Position numbers and translations under genes: made by a program. From contig NZ_JASISS010000005.1 in NCBI RefSeq assembly GCF_030063195.1, positions 1 through 64,000 on the forward strand: 64,000 nt of DNA, read 5' to 3'. Positions within the stretch are counted from its first letter, which is position 1; every line of letters begins with the position of its first letter. Shown here one piece after another: positions 9,469 through 18,311 of the stretch. The notes below the pieces were generated by a model. That model did no database searches. It saw nothing but the letters and a program-made list of their open reading frames with translations, and was not told the DNA's origin. Source of the stretch: Cryobacterium sp. PH31-AA6. GTDB taxonomy: Bacteria; Actinomycetota; Actinomycetes; Actinomycetales; Microbacteriaceae.

Positions 9469-10335
9469 TCAGTCGGTCGCCGGGGCCGCCACGACGTGGT
9501 CGCGCCAGCTGTGTTCCGGGGCGAAACCGAGCATCCGCCTGGCCTTGTCGATGCAGAGCAGGGTCTCGTTGGTGCCGACCTGCTTGCGGAACTCGACGCC
9601 GGGGAACACCTCGGCCGCGAGCTCGGTGTCGGGCCGGCTCATCACGGTGTCGGCGGCGGCGATGATGAACGCCTCGAAGCCGGGCTGCGCGTTCTCCAGG
9701 GCCCGCAGCACGGCCTGGGCGCCGTCGCGGCCGTCGATGTAGCCCCACAGGTTCCACTTGCGCAGGGTGGCGTCGTGGTCGAAGGCGGGGAATGCCGCAT
9801 AGTCCTCCGGGTCCTTCACATTGGAGAAGCGCAGGGCGGTGATGCTCAGCGTCGGGTCCCAGCGGGTGAGCTGGATCGCCATCGTTTCTTCCAGGTGCTT
9901 GACCAGCGAGTAGGTGCTCTCCGGCCGCGCCGGGTATTCCTCGTCGACGGGCAGGTAGGGAGGGTCGAGGTCGAACGGCAACCCGAGCACCGTCTCACTC
10001 GACGCGTAGACCAGCCGGCGGATGCCGGCGCGCCTGGCCGCCTGGAACACGTTGTAGGTGGAGAGGATGTTGTTGTGGAAGGTGGCGACGTCAGGAACCA
10101 GTCCGGGGGCGGGGATGGCGCCGAGGTGCACAATCGCGTCGAACCCTGAGTGCCGGTCGTCGACTCCGAGCACGGCGTCGATGACCTGCCCGTAGTCGGT
10201 GAGGTCGATCAGCACGAGGCCGGGACTCTTCTCCCCGACACGGTCGAGGTTGAGCACCTCGTGCCCCTCCTCGATGAGCCTCCGAACGACCGTCTTGCCG
10301 AGTTTTCCGCTTCCGCCGGTGACCACAATTCTCAT
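9469..10335 (-). CDS. NAD-dependent epimerase/dehydratase (extended SDR)
   Basis: This 288-residue Rossmann protein starts with the nucleotide-binding loop VTGGSGKLGK. The extended-SDR catalytic set follows: S-S-E-T-V near residue 125 and YSLVK near residue 155 (Tyr and Lys). The start is the ATG at 10335, chosen because an AAGGAG site lies 6 bp before it; the frame continues upstream without coding character. It probably acts on a nucleotide sugar or a uronate-like substrate, which I cannot specify. It is transcribed divergently from the heme operon. Confidence 0.85.
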   Translation of the reverse strand: MRIVVTGGSGKLGKTVVRRLIEEGHEVLNLDRVGEKSPGLVLIDLTDYGQVIDAVLGVDDRHSGFDAIVHLGAIPAPGLVPDVATFHNNILSTYNVFQAARRAGIRRLVYASSETVLGLPFDLDPPYLPVDEEYPARPESTYSLVKHLEETMAIQLTRWDPTLSITALRFSNVKDPEDYAAFPAFDHDATLRKWNLWGYIDGRDGAQAVLRALENAQPGFEAFIIAAADTVMSRPDTELAAEVFPGVEFRKQVGTNETLLCIDKARRMLGFAPEHSWRDHVVAAPATD

Positions 10336-10391
10336 CAAACGCTCCTTAAGTCTTCTCAGCCATGCTACGAGCCTTCCGGGCGGCCGGGTTC

Positions 10392-10409
10392 CGTGCACAG
10401 AAGTGCACG
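10392..10409. promoter_or_regulatory. Inverted repeat between the epimerase and the heme operon
   Basis: CGTGCAC and GTGCACG are separated by AGAA, forming a perfect 18-bp inverted repeat in the divergent intergenic region. It lies about 60 bp upstream of both a TAGGAT -10 candidate for the heme operon (10469-10474) and the epimerase start. It may be an operator for either gene. Confidence 0.4.
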
Positions 10410-10542
10410 CCGCCGGTTTCGACGGTCGCACCGGTCCTCCACCGCGGAATCCGTGGCAACGACCGCCGTAGGATCGAAGATGACAAGGATTGCCCCTGGC
10501 TGTCGGCTGCGCTGGCTCGCCCGGCAATTGGAGGAATATACA

Positions 10543-11964
10543 GTGCACTCGCGACAACGAATTGTCATTATCGGCGGCGGAATCAGCGGATTGACGAGTG
10601 CACACTATCTGCATCGCCGGCTCGCGGACGAGGTGCAGATCACCCTGGTCGAGGGCTCTCCGCGGCTCGGCGGGAAGATCGCGTCGGTGCCGTTCGGTGG
10701 CCACTCCGTGGACGTCGGACCTGATGCCCTCATGGTGCGTTCCCCCGCGGTCGCGACCCTGATCGAGGACCTCGGCCTCGGGGACCTCGTCGTCGCGCCC
10801 AACGCGAGCGGTGCGCGCATCTGGTCACGGGGGAAACTGCGCCGGCTGCCGGCCGGCACGCTGTTCGGAGTCCCCGACCGGCTGCTGCCCCTGCTGCGGA
10901 GCGGGCTGCTCTCACCCGCCGGAGTGGCCAGGGCCGCCCTCGACATCGTCCTGCCCCGCCGTCGGCGTCCGCAGCCCGCCGATCCGACCATCGCCGAGCT
11001 GGTGCGCCCGCGGATGGGCGCCGAGGTCTTCGACCGGCTGGTCGACCCGCTGCTCGGCGGAGTGCACGCCGGTCGCGCCGACGAACTCAGCGCCCTGAGC
11101 ACCGCGCCGGACATGGCGAGCCTCGCCCGCGACAACCGCAGCCTCTACCTCGCCCTCGGCAAACGCCGCCGCTCAGCCCCGCCGCAAACCGCCGGTTCCC
11201 CACTGGTCACCCTGCGGGGCGGACTGGCCACCCTGATCGACGCCCTCGCCGCCCGGCTGGCCGGCGACGACATCCGCCTCGGCAGCCCGGCGTCACTGCT
11301 CACCCGGACCGCGAGCGGCTACACCGTTCTCCTCGCCGACGGCACGAGCATCGAGGCGGATGCCGTCGTGCTCGCCACCTCGGCGGCCGTGACGGTTGGC
11401 CTGCTGGGCGCCGAGTCGCCCGCACTGGCCGTCTCGTTGGCCGAAATCCCTTACGTCGACGTGGCCACCGTCTGCCTGGCCTACCCGAGCGCCGCGGTCC
11501 CGACCGACCTCGACGGCACCGGATTCCTGGTGCCGCCGATCGAGGGCCGGCTCGTCGTCGGCTGCACCTGGTCGAGCGCCAAGTGGCCGCACCTCGCCGA
11601 TGACGACCTCGTGCTGATCCGCTGCATGGTCGGCCGACGCGGCGACGCCCGCTGGCTCGACCTCGATGACGACACCCTCGTCGGCCGGGTCCACGGCGAA
11701 CTGGTCGAGGCCATGGGCCTGACCCAGGAGCCGATCGACCGGCACATCGAGCGCTGGCCCCAGGGGATGCCGCAATACGTTGTCGGGCATCAGGCCCGGC
11801 TTGACGCCGCGGCGACGGCCCTGCTCGCCCTCCCCGGCATCCACCTCACCGGGTCGTCCTACCGCGGGGTCGGACTGGCCAGTTGCATCGTCGACGCCGA
11901 ACGCACCGCTGACGCGATTGCCGCCCTGACCGCTGACCGTTCCGTCACCGAGGTGGCGTCGTGA
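10543..11964 (+). CDS. hemY: Coproporphyrinogen III / protoporphyrinogen oxidase (HemY/CgoX type)
   Basis: This 473-residue FAD enzyme opens with the dinucleotide-binding motif IIGGGISGLTSAHYL and continues with the EGSPRLGGKI segment typical of HemY. A C-terminal FAD contact (GSSYRGVGLASCI) is also present. It oxidises a porphyrinogen to a porphyrin. In actinobacteria this enzyme normally acts on coproporphyrinogen III in the coproporphyrin-dependent heme pathway, which would make it CgoX. The start is the GTG at 10543 with a GAGGAA site 6 bp upstream. It overlaps the radical SAM gene by 4 bp. Confidence 0.92.
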   Translation: MHSRQRIVIIGGGISGLTSAHYLHRRLADEVQITLVEGSPRLGGKIASVPFGGHSVDVGPDALMVRSPAVATLIEDLGLGDLVVAPNASGARIWSRGKLRRLPAGTLFGVPDRLLPLLRSGLLSPAGVARAALDIVLPRRRRPQPADPTIAELVRPRMGAEVFDRLVDPLLGGVHAGRADELSALSTAPDMASLARDNRSLYLALGKRRRSAPPQTAGSPLVTLRGGLATLIDALAARLAGDDIRLGSPASLLTRTASGYTVLLADGTSIEADAVVLATSAAVTVGLLGAESPALAVSLAEIPYVDVATVCLAYPSAAVPTDLDGTGFLVPPIEGRLVVGCTWSSAKWPHLADDDLVLIRCMVGRRGDARWLDLDDDTLVGRVHGELVEAMGLTQEPIDRHIERWPQGMPQYVVGHQARLDAAATALLALPGIHLTGSSYRGVGLASCIVDAERTADAIAALTADRSVTEVAS

Positions 11965-13172
11965 GCGTCGGAGACGTCCACGTCGGCGCCGAGGTGAACA
12001 CGGTCGACCGCGCCGGCGTGCTGCCCAGCCTGCCGACCAAAAAGCGCGGCGCCGGCCCCGACTACGCGCTGCGGCCGATGCTCGTCTTCTGGGAGACCAC
12101 CCGCGCCTGCGCGCTCGCGTGCCGGCACTGCCGCGCCAGCGCGACCATGCAGGCCCTGCCGGGCGAACTCACCACCGAGCAGGGCAAGAACCTGATCGAC
12201 CAGGTCGCCGGGTTCGGCCGACCGTATCCGATCCTCGTGCTCACCGGCGGCGACTGCCTGATGCGCCCCGACCTTTTTGAGCTCGTCGAGTACGCCACCG
12301 GCCTCGGCCTGCCGACCGCGCTCTCGCCGTCGGTCACGCCCACCCTGACCAACGAGATGATCGCGAAGATCGCGGCCAGCGGGGTCAAGGCGGTTTCGAT
12401 CAGCCTCGACGGTGCGATTGCCGCGACTCACGAGGGCGTGCGCGGCATTGACGGCCACTTCGAGGACACCGTGCGGGCCATCCGCGCGCTCTCCGCCGCC
12501 GGGCTCACCGTGCAGGTGAACACGACAGTGATGCGCGCCAACGTCGACGAACTGGCGGATGTCGCGGCCCTCATCGCCGATGCCGGTGCGTCGATCTGGG
12601 AGGTCTTCTTCCTCGTGCAGGTCGGCCGGGGCGTCTCCACCGAGGCCGTCTCGGCGCTCGAGCACGAGGAGATCTGTCACTTCCTCTTCGACGCGTCCCA
12701 GCACGGCTTCATCGTGCGCACGGTCGAGGCGCCGTTCTTTCGCCGGGTGGTTGCCCTCCGCCGGGCCGGAGAGCCGGCACCGGTCACGCCGCGCTACCTG
12801 GCGCTGACCGAACGCCTGGAAACCCTGATGGGTGCCCCGATCGGACTGCCCAGGGCGCAGACAGCCTCCACCCGGGACGGCAAGGGGATCGTCTTCGTGG
12901 CCTACGACGGCGAGGTCTACCCGGCCGGGTTCCTGCCGCTCGGCCTCGGGAATGTCGGCACAACGCCCCTCGCGGAGATCTACCGCGACAACCCCCTGCT
13001 CAAGCAGATCCGGGCGACCGAGTTCACCGGGCGCTGCGGCAGTTGCGACTACGCGGACCTCTGCGGCGGTTCACGGGCCAGGGCCTACGCCGACAGCGGG
13101 GACCCGCTCGGCGAGGACCCGGCCTGCCCCTACCAGCCGCCGGCGGCCGTGAGCCCCGGCGCCGGCGCCTGA
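11961..13172 (+). CDS. Radical SAM/SPASM protein in the heme operon (TIGR04053-like)
   Basis: This 403-residue protein has the radical SAM cysteine motif C-x3-C-x2-C at residues 50, 54 and 57 (TRACALACRHC), the GGD motif (LTGGDCLMRPD) and a C-terminal SPASM-type cluster region with several cysteines (GRCGSCDYADLCGGS). It resembles the TIGR04053 family and, more broadly, the heme/heme d1 enzymes AhbC/AhbD/NirJ. Its GTG overlaps the oxidase stop, and ferrochelatase starts one base after its own stop, so it is locked inside a heme operon. A role in propionate decarboxylation of iron-coproporphyrin, like AhbD, is an inference. It could instead modify a peptide. Confidence 0.88.
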   Translation: MSVGDVHVGAEVNTVDRAGVLPSLPTKKRGAGPDYALRPMLVFWETTRACALACRHCRASATMQALPGELTTEQGKNLIDQVAGFGRPYPILVLTGGDCLMRPDLFELVEYATGLGLPTALSPSVTPTLTNEMIAKIAASGVKAVSISLDGAIAATHEGVRGIDGHFEDTVRAIRALSAAGLTVQVNTTVMRANVDELADVAALIADAGASIWEVFFLVQVGRGVSTEAVSALEHEEICHFLFDASQHGFIVRTVEAPFFRRVVALRRAGEPAPVTPRYLALTERLETLMGAPIGLPRAQTASTRDGKGIVFVAYDGEVYPAGFLPLGLGNVGTTPLAEIYRDNPLLKQIRATEFTGRCGSCDYADLCGGSRARAYADSGDPLGEDPACPYQPPAAVSPGAGA

Positions 13173-13173
13173 C

Positions 13174-14280
13174 ATGGCGTCCACAACGCCGACGCCCGAC
13201 CTGGCACTCGGCATCCGGGCCTACGACGCCGTGCTGCTGCTCGGATTCGGTGGGCCGGAGGGCCAGGACGACGTCATTCCGTTCCTGCGCAATGTCACCC
13301 GCGGGCGCGGCATCCCCGAGGCCCGGCTGGAGGCCGTGGCGACGCACTACCGGGCGTGTGGGGGGATCAGCCCCGTCAACGCGCAGAACCGCGCGTTGAG
13401 GGCGGCGCTCGAGGCCGAACTCGCGAGCCGCGGCATCGACCTGCCGGTCTACTGGGGAAACCGCAACTGGACTCCGTACCTCGGCGACACCGTGGCCGAG
13501 GCGACCACGGCGGGGCACACCCGGCTGCTCGCGCTCACGACCAGCGCCTACAGCTCATACTCGAGCTGCCGGCAGTACCGGGAGAACCTGGCCGAGGCGG
13601 CCGCTCATCCCGAACTCGACGGCCGGGTGAGCATCGACGCGGTGCGCCCCTACTTCGACCACCCCGGCTTCGTCACGCCGTTCATCGACGGGCTCAGGTC
13701 CGCCCTGGCCGACCTCGCCGCGCGCAACCTGGCGCCCGCCGACACGCACGTGCTCTTCACGACCCACTCGATCCCGTCTGCGGATGCCGCCGCGAGCGGC
13801 CCGCGCGACCTGGACTGGGGGCCGGGCGGCGCCTACGAGGCGCAACACCGCGCCGTCGCCGCCGTGATCATGGACGCATTGCCGGCCGAGCACCGCCCCG
13901 ACTGGTCTTTGGCGTTCCAGTCGCGCTCCGGCCCACCCGGGATGCCCTGGCTCGAGCCCGACGTCAACGACGCGATCACCGCGCTGGCGCACCGCGGCGG
14001 CAGGGCCGTCGTGGTCGTCCCGCTCGGCTTCATCTCCGATCACATGGAGGTGATCTGGGACCTCGACACCGAGGCGGCCGCCACGGCCGCCGCGCTCGGA
14101 CTGGCCTTCCTGCGCACGCCGACGCCCGGGCTGCACCCGGCCTTCGTGAGCGGGCTGGTCGACCTTCTGCTTGAGCGCGCGTCGACCGACGACGCCTCGG
14201 TCAGGCCCGCGCTCACCGGACTCGGGCCGTGGCGCGATGCGTGCTCACCCGGCTGTTGCGAGAAGGCCGCCGCCCGCTGA
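13174..14280 (+). CDS. hemH: Ferrochelatase (coproporphyrin type)
   Basis: This 368-residue class II chelatase inserts iron into a porphyrin. LLLGFGGPEG and CGGISPVN occur in the N-terminal half. TTHSIP carries the metal-site His, and the WLEPDV segment and SDHMEVIWDLD (with the conserved Glu) follow. A cysteine in SSCRQY and three in the C-terminal CSPGCC match the ligand pattern of the 2Fe-2S cluster in actinobacterial ferrochelatases. In this lineage the substrate should be coproporphyrin III (CpfC). It is the last gene of the tight three-gene heme operon; the next gene has its own promoter signals. Confidence 0.93.
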   Translation: MASTTPTPDLALGIRAYDAVLLLGFGGPEGQDDVIPFLRNVTRGRGIPEARLEAVATHYRACGGISPVNAQNRALRAALEAELASRGIDLPVYWGNRNWTPYLGDTVAEATTAGHTRLLALTTSAYSSYSSCRQYRENLAEAAAHPELDGRVSIDAVRPYFDHPGFVTPFIDGLRSALADLAARNLAPADTHVLFTTHSIPSADAAASGPRDLDWGPGGAYEAQHRAVAAVIMDALPAEHRPDWSLAFQSRSGPPGMPWLEPDVNDAITALAHRGGRAVVVVPLGFISDHMEVIWDLDTEAAATAAALGLAFLRTPTPGLHPAFVSGLVDLLLERASTDDASVRPALTGLGPWRDACSPGCCEKAAAR

Positions 14281-14382
14281 GAATCCACCGAGTGCGCACG
14301 CTTCCTGAACCGGGAGGGGTGTGGTTCGCCGGGACCGGACGTAGGATCGTAAGAGGATCAACTCCAGTCGAAGGAGGCTCGG

Positions 14383-15570
14383 ATGGGCCGCAATCTACGC
14401 ACCTGGCTCCCCGTGGCGGTCGTTCCCGCCGTCGTGATCATCGGCGCCCTGACCGTGCCGCTCCAGGCCGGAGCCGCCGTCGACCTGCCGGACAAGACCC
14501 CCGCCCAGGTGCTCGCCATGATCGGCGACAGCAGCGTGCAGGCGCTCTCCGGCACGATCGAACAGACCTCGGAACTCGGCCTTCCCGAACTGCCCAGCGC
14601 GGGAACGGGCTCCGGCAGCAACGCGGGGACCGGCGCATCCGCGTCCGCCTCCTCCGCCCTGGAACTGCTCACCGGTTCACACACGGCACGGATCTACGTC
14701 GACGGACCGGACAACCTCCGCGTGCAGATCATGGACCGGCTCGCCGAACGCGACCTTGTTCGGAACGCCACCGACCTGTGGATGTACAACTCCAAGGACA
14801 ACACCGCCCTGCACGTCGCCCTCCCCGACCCGGTCGGAATGACGGGGCCCTCGACCGACAGCGCCCAGCAGACCCCCGCCCAGCAGACCCCGGCCCAGCT
14901 GGCCGAGCGGATGCTCGCGGCGATCGACCCGAGCACCGCGGTGAGCGTCGGCAAGGACACCCGGGTGGCGGGTCGCACGGCCTACGAGCTGCGGCTGACG
15001 CCCCGAACCGACGAGACCCTGGTTGGCGAGGTATCGATAGCGGTCGACTCCGAGACGGGCATGCCGCTCCGCGTCGAGGTGCTGGCGCGCGGCCAGTCCG
15101 CCCCGGCGTTCTCCCTCGCCTATTCCACGCTCTCCCTCACGGCGCCGGATGCCGACCGGTTCGAGTTCACCCCGCCCGCCGGGGCGTCGGTCGAGGAAAA
15201 GGCGTTGCCGGATGCGTCCGCCCTGCACGAGAAGATGAGTGACGCCGCGATGCCCGGCATCGAAGACGGAAAGATGCCGACCACCAAGGCCGAAGCCAAG
15301 GCGCTCGCCGAGCAGTTCAAGAGCGGCGGGGGCATGCTCCCCGGTGTGAGCGTTGCGGGAACCGGCTGGGCATCCGTCGTCGAGCTGCCGGCCGGCACGG
15401 TGTCGGCCGACGTTCTGGCCGACCCGATGCTCGCGCAGGTCACCGAGAGCGTCGATGGCGGTCGGCTGCTCTCCAGTGCCCTGATCAATGTGTTGGTCAC
15501 CGACGACGGCCGGGTCTTCGCCGGTTCCGTGCCGTCGGCGCGGCTCCAGGCCGCGGCCGTCGGGGGTTGA
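14383..15570 (+). CDS. Exported LolA/RseB-like protein
   Basis: This 395-residue protein has an uncleaved anchor or signal peptide (residues 5-33) followed by a large extracytoplasmic domain resembling the LolA/DUF2092 fold: D-N-L-R-V-Q-I-M-D-R, then L-W-M-Y-N-S-K-D-N-T, and later strands such as EVSIAVDSETGMPLRVEV. A low-complexity stretch near residue 155 repeats QQTPA. An AAGGAGG site lies 6 bp before the ATG, and a TAGGAT -10 candidate lies at 14342-14347. Its stop overlaps the TTG start of an ABC ATPase, so the exported protein and the transporter likely act together, perhaps on a lipid or lipoprotein. Confidence 0.8.
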   Translation: MGRNLRTWLPVAVVPAVVIIGALTVPLQAGAAVDLPDKTPAQVLAMIGDSSVQALSGTIEQTSELGLPELPSAGTGSGSNAGTGASASASSALELLTGSHTARIYVDGPDNLRVQIMDRLAERDLVRNATDLWMYNSKDNTALHVALPDPVGMTGPSTDSAQQTPAQQTPAQLAERMLAAIDPSTAVSVGKDTRVAGRTAYELRLTPRTDETLVGEVSIAVDSETGMPLRVEVLARGQSAPAFSLAYSTLSLTAPDADRFEFTPPAGASVEEKALPDASALHEKMSDAAMPGIEDGKMPTTKAEAKALAEQFKSGGGMLPGVSVAGTGWASVVELPAGTVSADVLADPMLAQVTESVDGGRLLSSALINVLVTDDGRVFAGSVPSARLQAAAVGG

Positions 15571-16544
15571 GCTCCGCTACCCCGTCCGTCGACCTGGCGA
15601 TCGAGACCCGGGGGCTGACCAAGCGGTTCGGCCACCAGACGGCCGTCGACGGCATCGACCTTGCGGTGCCCCGAGGCGCGGTCTTCGGCTTCCTCGGCCC
15701 GAACGGGTCCGGCAAGACCACGTCGATCCGGATGCTGCTCGGGCTCGCGTCGGCCAGCAGCGGCGACATTGCCGTGCTCGGCCAGGAAATGCCCGGCCGG
15801 CTGCGCGATGTGCTGCCGCGGGTAGGCGCCCTGGTCGAGGGGCCGGCCTTCTACCCGTTCCTCTCCGGAGCGGCCAACCTGCGCCGGCTGGACGCTGCAG
15901 ACCCTGGGGCCTCCTCGGCCACGCGCACCGAACGGGTCCGCCTGGCCCTGGAGCGGGTCGGCCTCGGCCATGCGGCCGGCAAGAAGGTGCGCGCGTACTC
16001 GCTCGGCATGAAGCAGCGCCTCGGCATCGCCAACGCGCTGCTGGTCCCACGCGACCTGCTCGTACTCGACGAACCGACGAACGGGCTCGACCCGCAGGGC
16101 ACCCGTGAGGTTCGCAGCCTGGTGCGCTCGCTCGCAGCGGAGGGAACGACGGTTTTCGTCTCCAGCCACCTGCTTGCCGAGGTTGAACAGATGTGCACCC
16201 ACGCCGCGGTGATGAGCGCCGGCAGCCTCGTGGCCCAGGGCACCCTCGACGAACTTCGCCGGGTGGGCGAGGCCCATGTGCGAGTGCGCACGCCCGATAT
16301 CGCCGACGCCCGGCGGATTCTGGCCGGCCTCGGCCTCGTCGCCGAACGGTTCGAGGCTCCGGGCGATCCGCACGCGGACGGCGTGCTCAGCGCGCCCCTG
16401 CCCGCCGAGGCGGCGGCCCCCGAAACCATCGTCGCCGCCCTCGTCGCGGACGGCGTGCGGGTGCGCGGCTTCTCCGTTGTCGGTGCCAGCCTCGAGGAAC
16501 GATTCGTGGCCCTGACCGGGGAGGGGTTCGACATTGCCCAGTGA
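15567..16544 (+). CDS. ABC transporter ATP-binding protein (ABC-2 export type)
   Basis: This 325-residue ATPase has Walker A GPNGSGKTT near residue 46, signature YSLGMKQRLG and Walker B LLVLDEPTNGLDP. The architecture matches drug- or lipid-exporting CcmA/DrrA-type subunits. The start is a TTG that overlaps the preceding stop as TTGA, a start I accept because the protein aligns from there and coupling is common in this region. Its stop codon falls inside the first unit of a 15-bp tandem repeat that also encodes the start of the permease. Confidence 0.88.
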   Translation: MSSATPSVDLAIETRGLTKRFGHQTAVDGIDLAVPRGAVFGFLGPNGSGKTTSIRMLLGLASASSGDIAVLGQEMPGRLRDVLPRVGALVEGPAFYPFLSGAANLRRLDAADPGASSATRTERVRLALERVGLGHAAGKKVRAYSLGMKQRLGIANALLVPRDLLVLDEPTNGLDPQGTREVRSLVRSLAAEGTTVFVSSHLLAEVEQMCTHAAVMSAGSLVAQGTLDELRRVGEAHVRVRTPDIADARRILAGLGLVAERFEAPGDPHADGVLSAPLPAEAAAPETIVAALVADGVRVRGFSVVGASLEERFVALTGEGFDIAQ

Positions 16545-17490
16545 CATTCAGCCCAGTGACATTCAGCCCAGTGACATTCAGCCCAGTGACATTCAGCCCA
16601 GCGACACGCGGTCCAGCGACACGCGGTCCGGCAATACGCCGGGCGCCGGGCCGATCGAGTCCGTCGGGCGCGCCTCCGGCTGGGCGCTGATGGTGTCGGA
16701 GCTGACCGTGCTGTTCCGGCGTCGACGCACCTGGGCGATGTTGCTCGCGTTGGCGGCCGTACCGGTGCTGATCGCCGTCGCTGTGCGACTGACGAGTTCC
16801 CCGGTGGCCCCTGGGCGAGGCCCGCCCTTCCTCGACCGGGTCACCCAGAACGGCCTCTTCGTGGCGATCACCGCGATGGTGGTTTGCATCCCGCTCTTCC
16901 TGCCGCTGACCATCGGCGTTGTGGCCGGCGACACCATCGCCGGCGAGGCGGGCCTCGGAACGCTGCGCTACCTGCTCGTGGCCCCGGCCGGGCGGGTGCG
17001 CCTGCTCGTCGTCAAGTACGCGGGCGCCGCCGTGTTCTGCCTGGCGGCCACCCTCACCATCGTCGTGTCCGGAGCGGCAATCGGTGCCGCCCTCTTCCCG
17101 GTCGGCCCGGTGACGCTGCTTTCCGGCGACACCATCGGGGTGGGGGAGTCCGTGCTGCGTTCGCTGCTCATCGCCGGGTACGTCACCGTCTCGATGCTCG
17201 GCCTCTCGGCGATCGGCCTGTTCATTTCCACGCTGACGGACGTGCCTGTCGGGGCGATGGCGGCCACGATCGTGGTCTCGGTCGTGTCGCAGGTGCTCGA
17301 CGCGCTTCCGCAGCTCGACTGGCTGCATCCGTGGCTGTTCAGCCACTACTGGCTCGATTTCGCGGACCTGTTGCGCCAGCCGATCGAGTGGTCGTCGTTC
17401 GGCACCAATGCGCTGCTGCAGGGCGGCTACCTGCTGGTCTTCGGAGCGCTGGCCTACGGCCGGTTCGTCACCAAGGACATCCTGTCCTGA
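16534..17490 (+). CDS. ABC-2 type transporter permease with a repeat-coded N-terminus
   Basis: This 318-residue membrane protein has a short N-terminal cytoplasmic tail and about six transmembrane segments in ABC-2 style. The TTG at 16534 gives an 11-bp overlap with the ATPase and a tail made of four P-S-D-I-Q units followed by two S-D-T-R-S units. A start nearer the first membrane helix (ATG at about 16690) is possible but has no better ribosome-binding site. It forms the exporter with the preceding ATPase; the cargo is unknown. Confidence 0.8.
   Translation: MPSDIQPSDIQPSDIQPSDIQPSDTRSSDTRSGNTPGAGPIESVGRASGWALMVSELTVLFRRRRTWAMLLALAAVPVLIAVAVRLTSSPVAPGRGPPFLDRVTQNGLFVAITAMVVCIPLFLPLTIGVVAGDTIAGEAGLGTLRYLLVAPAGRVRLLVVKYAGAAVFCLAATLTIVVSGAAIGAALFPVGPVTLLSGDTIGVGESVLRSLLIAGYVTVSMLGLSAIGLFISTLTDVPVGAMAATIVVSVVSQVLDALPQLDWLHPWLFSHYWLDFADLLRQPIEWSSFGTNALLQGGYLLVFGALAYGRFVTKDILS
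16536..16625 (+). repeat. 15-bp tandem repeat at an ABC gene junction
   Basis: Four perfect copies of GCCCAGTGACATTCA occupy 16536-16595 and two diverged copies follow to 16625. The repeat carries the stop codon of the ATPase gene in its first unit and codes for the N-terminal tail of the permease in another frame. Because the unit is a multiple of three, copy-number change would lengthen or shorten the tail without breaking either gene. Confidence 0.95.
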
Positions 17491-17501
17491 CGCTCGCCGG
17501 C

Positions 17502-18311
17502 TCAGCCCGCGAGCTGGCGCAGCAGGGCCAGGGTTACCAGGACCATCGCGGTGGTCAGGCTGACCGCGAGCAGTGCCGCGAGGGGAAGCCGGACCGTGCG
17601 CTGCCGGCGGGCCGCCCGGATCTCCGCCTCCAGGGCGAAGAACCGGTCCAACAGGGCATCACCGGTGCCGACCGCGGTGTTGGCCCACATCGCCGGGTTG
17701 TCGAACAGCTCGACAATGCCCCGCCGATCCGACTCGTCGAGGACAACGGGGAGTGCCGCCAGCCACGCCAGGAGGTTCTTCAGGTCCAGAACGGTGACGT
17801 GCGACCCAACCGAGAGGGAGAGGATCTCCCGGGGGGCGACGAACACGACGACCGGGTGAATCGGCGGGATTGACGACCAGCGGTCCTGAAGGAGGGTCGA
17901 GACGTACTGCTCCTCGAATTCCGAATGGCGCAGGTACGGAACCGGTTGGCCGTCCACGGTCAGCTCGTTCCGGGAGACCCCGATGGGCAGGTCGCGGTGA
18001 TGTTTGGTGTTGATGGTGACGATGCCGCCCGGACCGATGAGAATATGGTCGATGTCCCAGCCGTCCAGGCCGATCGGCAGCGAGTGGAAGACCGCCCACT
18101 CGGAGGAGAGAGTCCTCAGGCGTGCCCCGACGGCGATCTCACCCAGCGCACCCTGGTAGAGACCTTCGCAGTTCCGGCCGAGCGGGGATCGCCCCACCAG
18201 GCGCTCCCACCGGCTTCTGGGCCGGGCGCTGTCCTGCAACCGAAGAAGTCTCTCGATAATGGACTGGGCTGCGCGTCGCTTCCGGGTCCCGCCACCGTTC
18301 AGGGTTACCAC
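17502..18311 (-). CDS. NERD domain protein with a C-terminal membrane anchor
   Basis: This 269-residue protein has a nuclease-related domain (NERD): GALGEIAVGARL near residue 55, then D-I-D-H-I-L-I-G-P-G-G-I-V-T-I-N-T-K near residue 88. These contain the Glu, Asp and Gln/Thr-x-Lys positions of the restriction-endonuclease fold (here NTK). One transmembrane helix is at residues 245-265. The family is widespread and its function is unsettled; DNA processing has been proposed. The start is a GTG with an AAGGAG site close upstream. It is convergent with the ABC permease and divergent from the zinc-ribbon gene. Confidence 0.8.
   Translation of the reverse strand: MVTLNGGGTRKRRAAQSIIERLLRLQDSARPRSRWERLVGRSPLGRNCEGLYQGALGEIAVGARLRTLSSEWAVFHSLPIGLDGWDIDHILIGPGGIVTINTKHHRDLPIGVSRNELTVDGQPVPYLRHSEFEEQYVSTLLQDRWSSIPPIHPVVVFVAPREILSLSVGSHVTVLDLKNLLAWLAALPVVLDESDRRGIVELFDNPAMWANTAVGTGDALLDRFFALEAEIRAARRQRTVRLPLAALLAVSLTTAMVLVTLALLRQLAG

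Noticed and set aside
9121..10149. Long + strand frame of 342 codons opposite the epimerase gene
   Set aside because: It is a high-GC antisense shadow; the minus-strand frame carries the full extended-SDR motif set.
16690..17490. Shorter permease starting after the repeat
   Set aside because: No better ribosome-binding site supports it; kept as an alternative in the permease entry rather than as the call.
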